DNA of 64,000 nucleotides from positions 1-64,000 of the forward strand of contig CAWJJY010000009.1 of NCBI GenBank assembly GCA_963843385.1. Reading direction: 5' to 3'. Source of the stretch: CAVOHU01 sp963843385. Its GTDB lineage: Bacteria > Acidobacteriota > Vicinamibacteria > Vicinamibacterales > JAKQTR01. Each line of letters opens with the position of its first letter. The first letter of the stretch is position 1. Below, one piece after another: positions 63,369-64,000 of this stretch. A model generated the notes under the pieces. That model saw only the letters and a program-made list of their open reading frames with translations. It was not told the origin of the DNA and made no database searches. The position numbers and the translations under genes are program-made.

Positions 63369-64000
63369 TGGCCGACGTTGATACCGTCAAAGAGACCAAG
63401 AACTTCCACGTCGACGTGCCGCAGCTGCACGAGGGCTTCTACCTGAAGGGCGCTCACCAGCTCGACTGGGGCATGCGAAACCGCATGGCCCGCATCTTCA
63501 GGCCTGCGACCGGCCGCACCGTGATGCTGGCGATCGACCACGGGTATTTCCTTGGACCGACCTCCGGCCTCGAGCGGCCGGACATCACGATCGTTCCGCT
63601 CCTGCCATACGCGGACGCGTTGATGCTCACCCGCGGCATCCTCCGTTCGATCGTGCCGTCGACCTTCGGCCAGGGCGTTGTCATTCGCGCCAGCGGCGGC
63701 CCCAGCACGCTCAAGGAGCTGTCGAACGAGCACCTGGCGATGGATATCGATGACTGCATTCGCCTGAACGTCTCGGCGATGGCCGTCCAGGTGCACATCG
63801 GCGGTGAATTCGAAACGCAGACGGTCACCAACATGACGCGCCTGGTCGACATGGGCCTGCGCGCGGGCATCCCGACGATGGGCGTGACGGCGGTGGGGAA
63901 GAACCTGGCGCGCGACGCCCGATACCTGGGCCTTGCCACCCGGATCTGTGCCGAGCTGGGCGCGCAGATCGTCAAGACGTACTACTGCCCGGAGGATTTC
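63369..64000 (+). CDS. LsrF-like aldolase/thiolase, 3' end outside window
   Basis: A DeoC/FbaB-type class I aldolase-fold protein, partial (210 residues seen). It tracks E. coli LsrF from the start: an N-terminal GxxLDWGMxxRxxRIF pattern, TVMLAIDHGYFLGPTSGLE, TRGILRSIVPS, VIRASGGPSTLKELSNEHLA, AVQVHIGGEFETQT, GIPTMGVTAVGKNLARDARY and AQIVKTYYCPEDF, including the Schiff-base lysine region. LsrF acts in breakdown of phospho-AI-2. No other lsr gene is in view, so the natural substrate may be a different sugar phosphate. ATG 63369 follows caccgtccg without a clear SD. Confidence 0.88.

Overview
The window is a GC-rich bacterial chromosome segment, densely coded on both strands. I infer an Acidobacteriota genome, most likely of the Vicinamibacteria type. 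The reasons are two Ser/Thr kinases carrying TolB-like/TPR or PD40 propeller sensor halves, a sigma factor beside a kinase, many small secreted proteins, and intergenic DNA littered with GGCTGGCGGCT-like low-complexity repeats. No ribosomal RNA or taxonomic marker gene is present, so this placement is inference.

Layout. 1-6.2 kb: two tandem copies (offset 3,058 bp) of a secreted fibronectin-type-III protein, both broken by many frameshifts. 6.5-9.9 kb: a DEAD-box helicase with a duplicated 3' end, hypA-hypB nickel maturation genes, and yajQ. 10-17.7 kb, all minus strand: a secreted nuclease/phosphatase-fold protein, a LuxC/LuxE-like fatty acid reductase pair, two lipoproteins and a radical SAM/SPASM enzyme. 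Three of these transcription units are preceded by the same bipartite element (GTAAC-N15-CTTCAG). 17.9-21.2 kb: a sigma factor and a TolB/TPR Ser/Thr kinase. 21.2-27.7 kb: dus, an M20 peptidase, pyruvate kinase, PPK2 and an AI-2E/PerM-family membrane protein.

28-35.9 kb is the most unusual region. It holds a tight minus-strand operon of a kynureninase-like PLP enzyme, an amino acid permease, a three-domain fusion (APH-type kinase, M23 peptidase, class III aminotransferase) and a coupled small secreted ORF. Facing away from it are a second kynureninase-like gene and a methyltransferase. 36.8-41.5 kb: a secreted PD40 propeller protein beside a membrane kinase with the same kind of propeller. 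41.6-46.3 kb: small secreted proteins, an MHS transporter and a large GT-C-like membrane protein.

46.4-50.3 kb: an overlapping housekeeping operon yebC-ruvC-ruvA-ruvB-fabH. 50.5-55 kb: queA, a ~108-bp tandem repeat array, a VIT1 transporter, a receiver-like/DUF3052 fusion and a DHS-like protein. 55.3-58.8 kb: a CAT-anticodon tRNA, tilS and ftsH. 59.1-63.2 kb: folP-cdaA-cdaR-glmM, linking cyclic-di-AMP and cell-wall precursor synthesis. The window ends inside an lsrF-like aldolase.

Caution: hypA, luxE and the sigma gene each carry exactly one extra base, and the FN3 genes carry many indels. All of these lie in the first 18.7 kb, and I saw no such lesion afterwards. Assembly error is therefore a serious alternative to real gene decay there.
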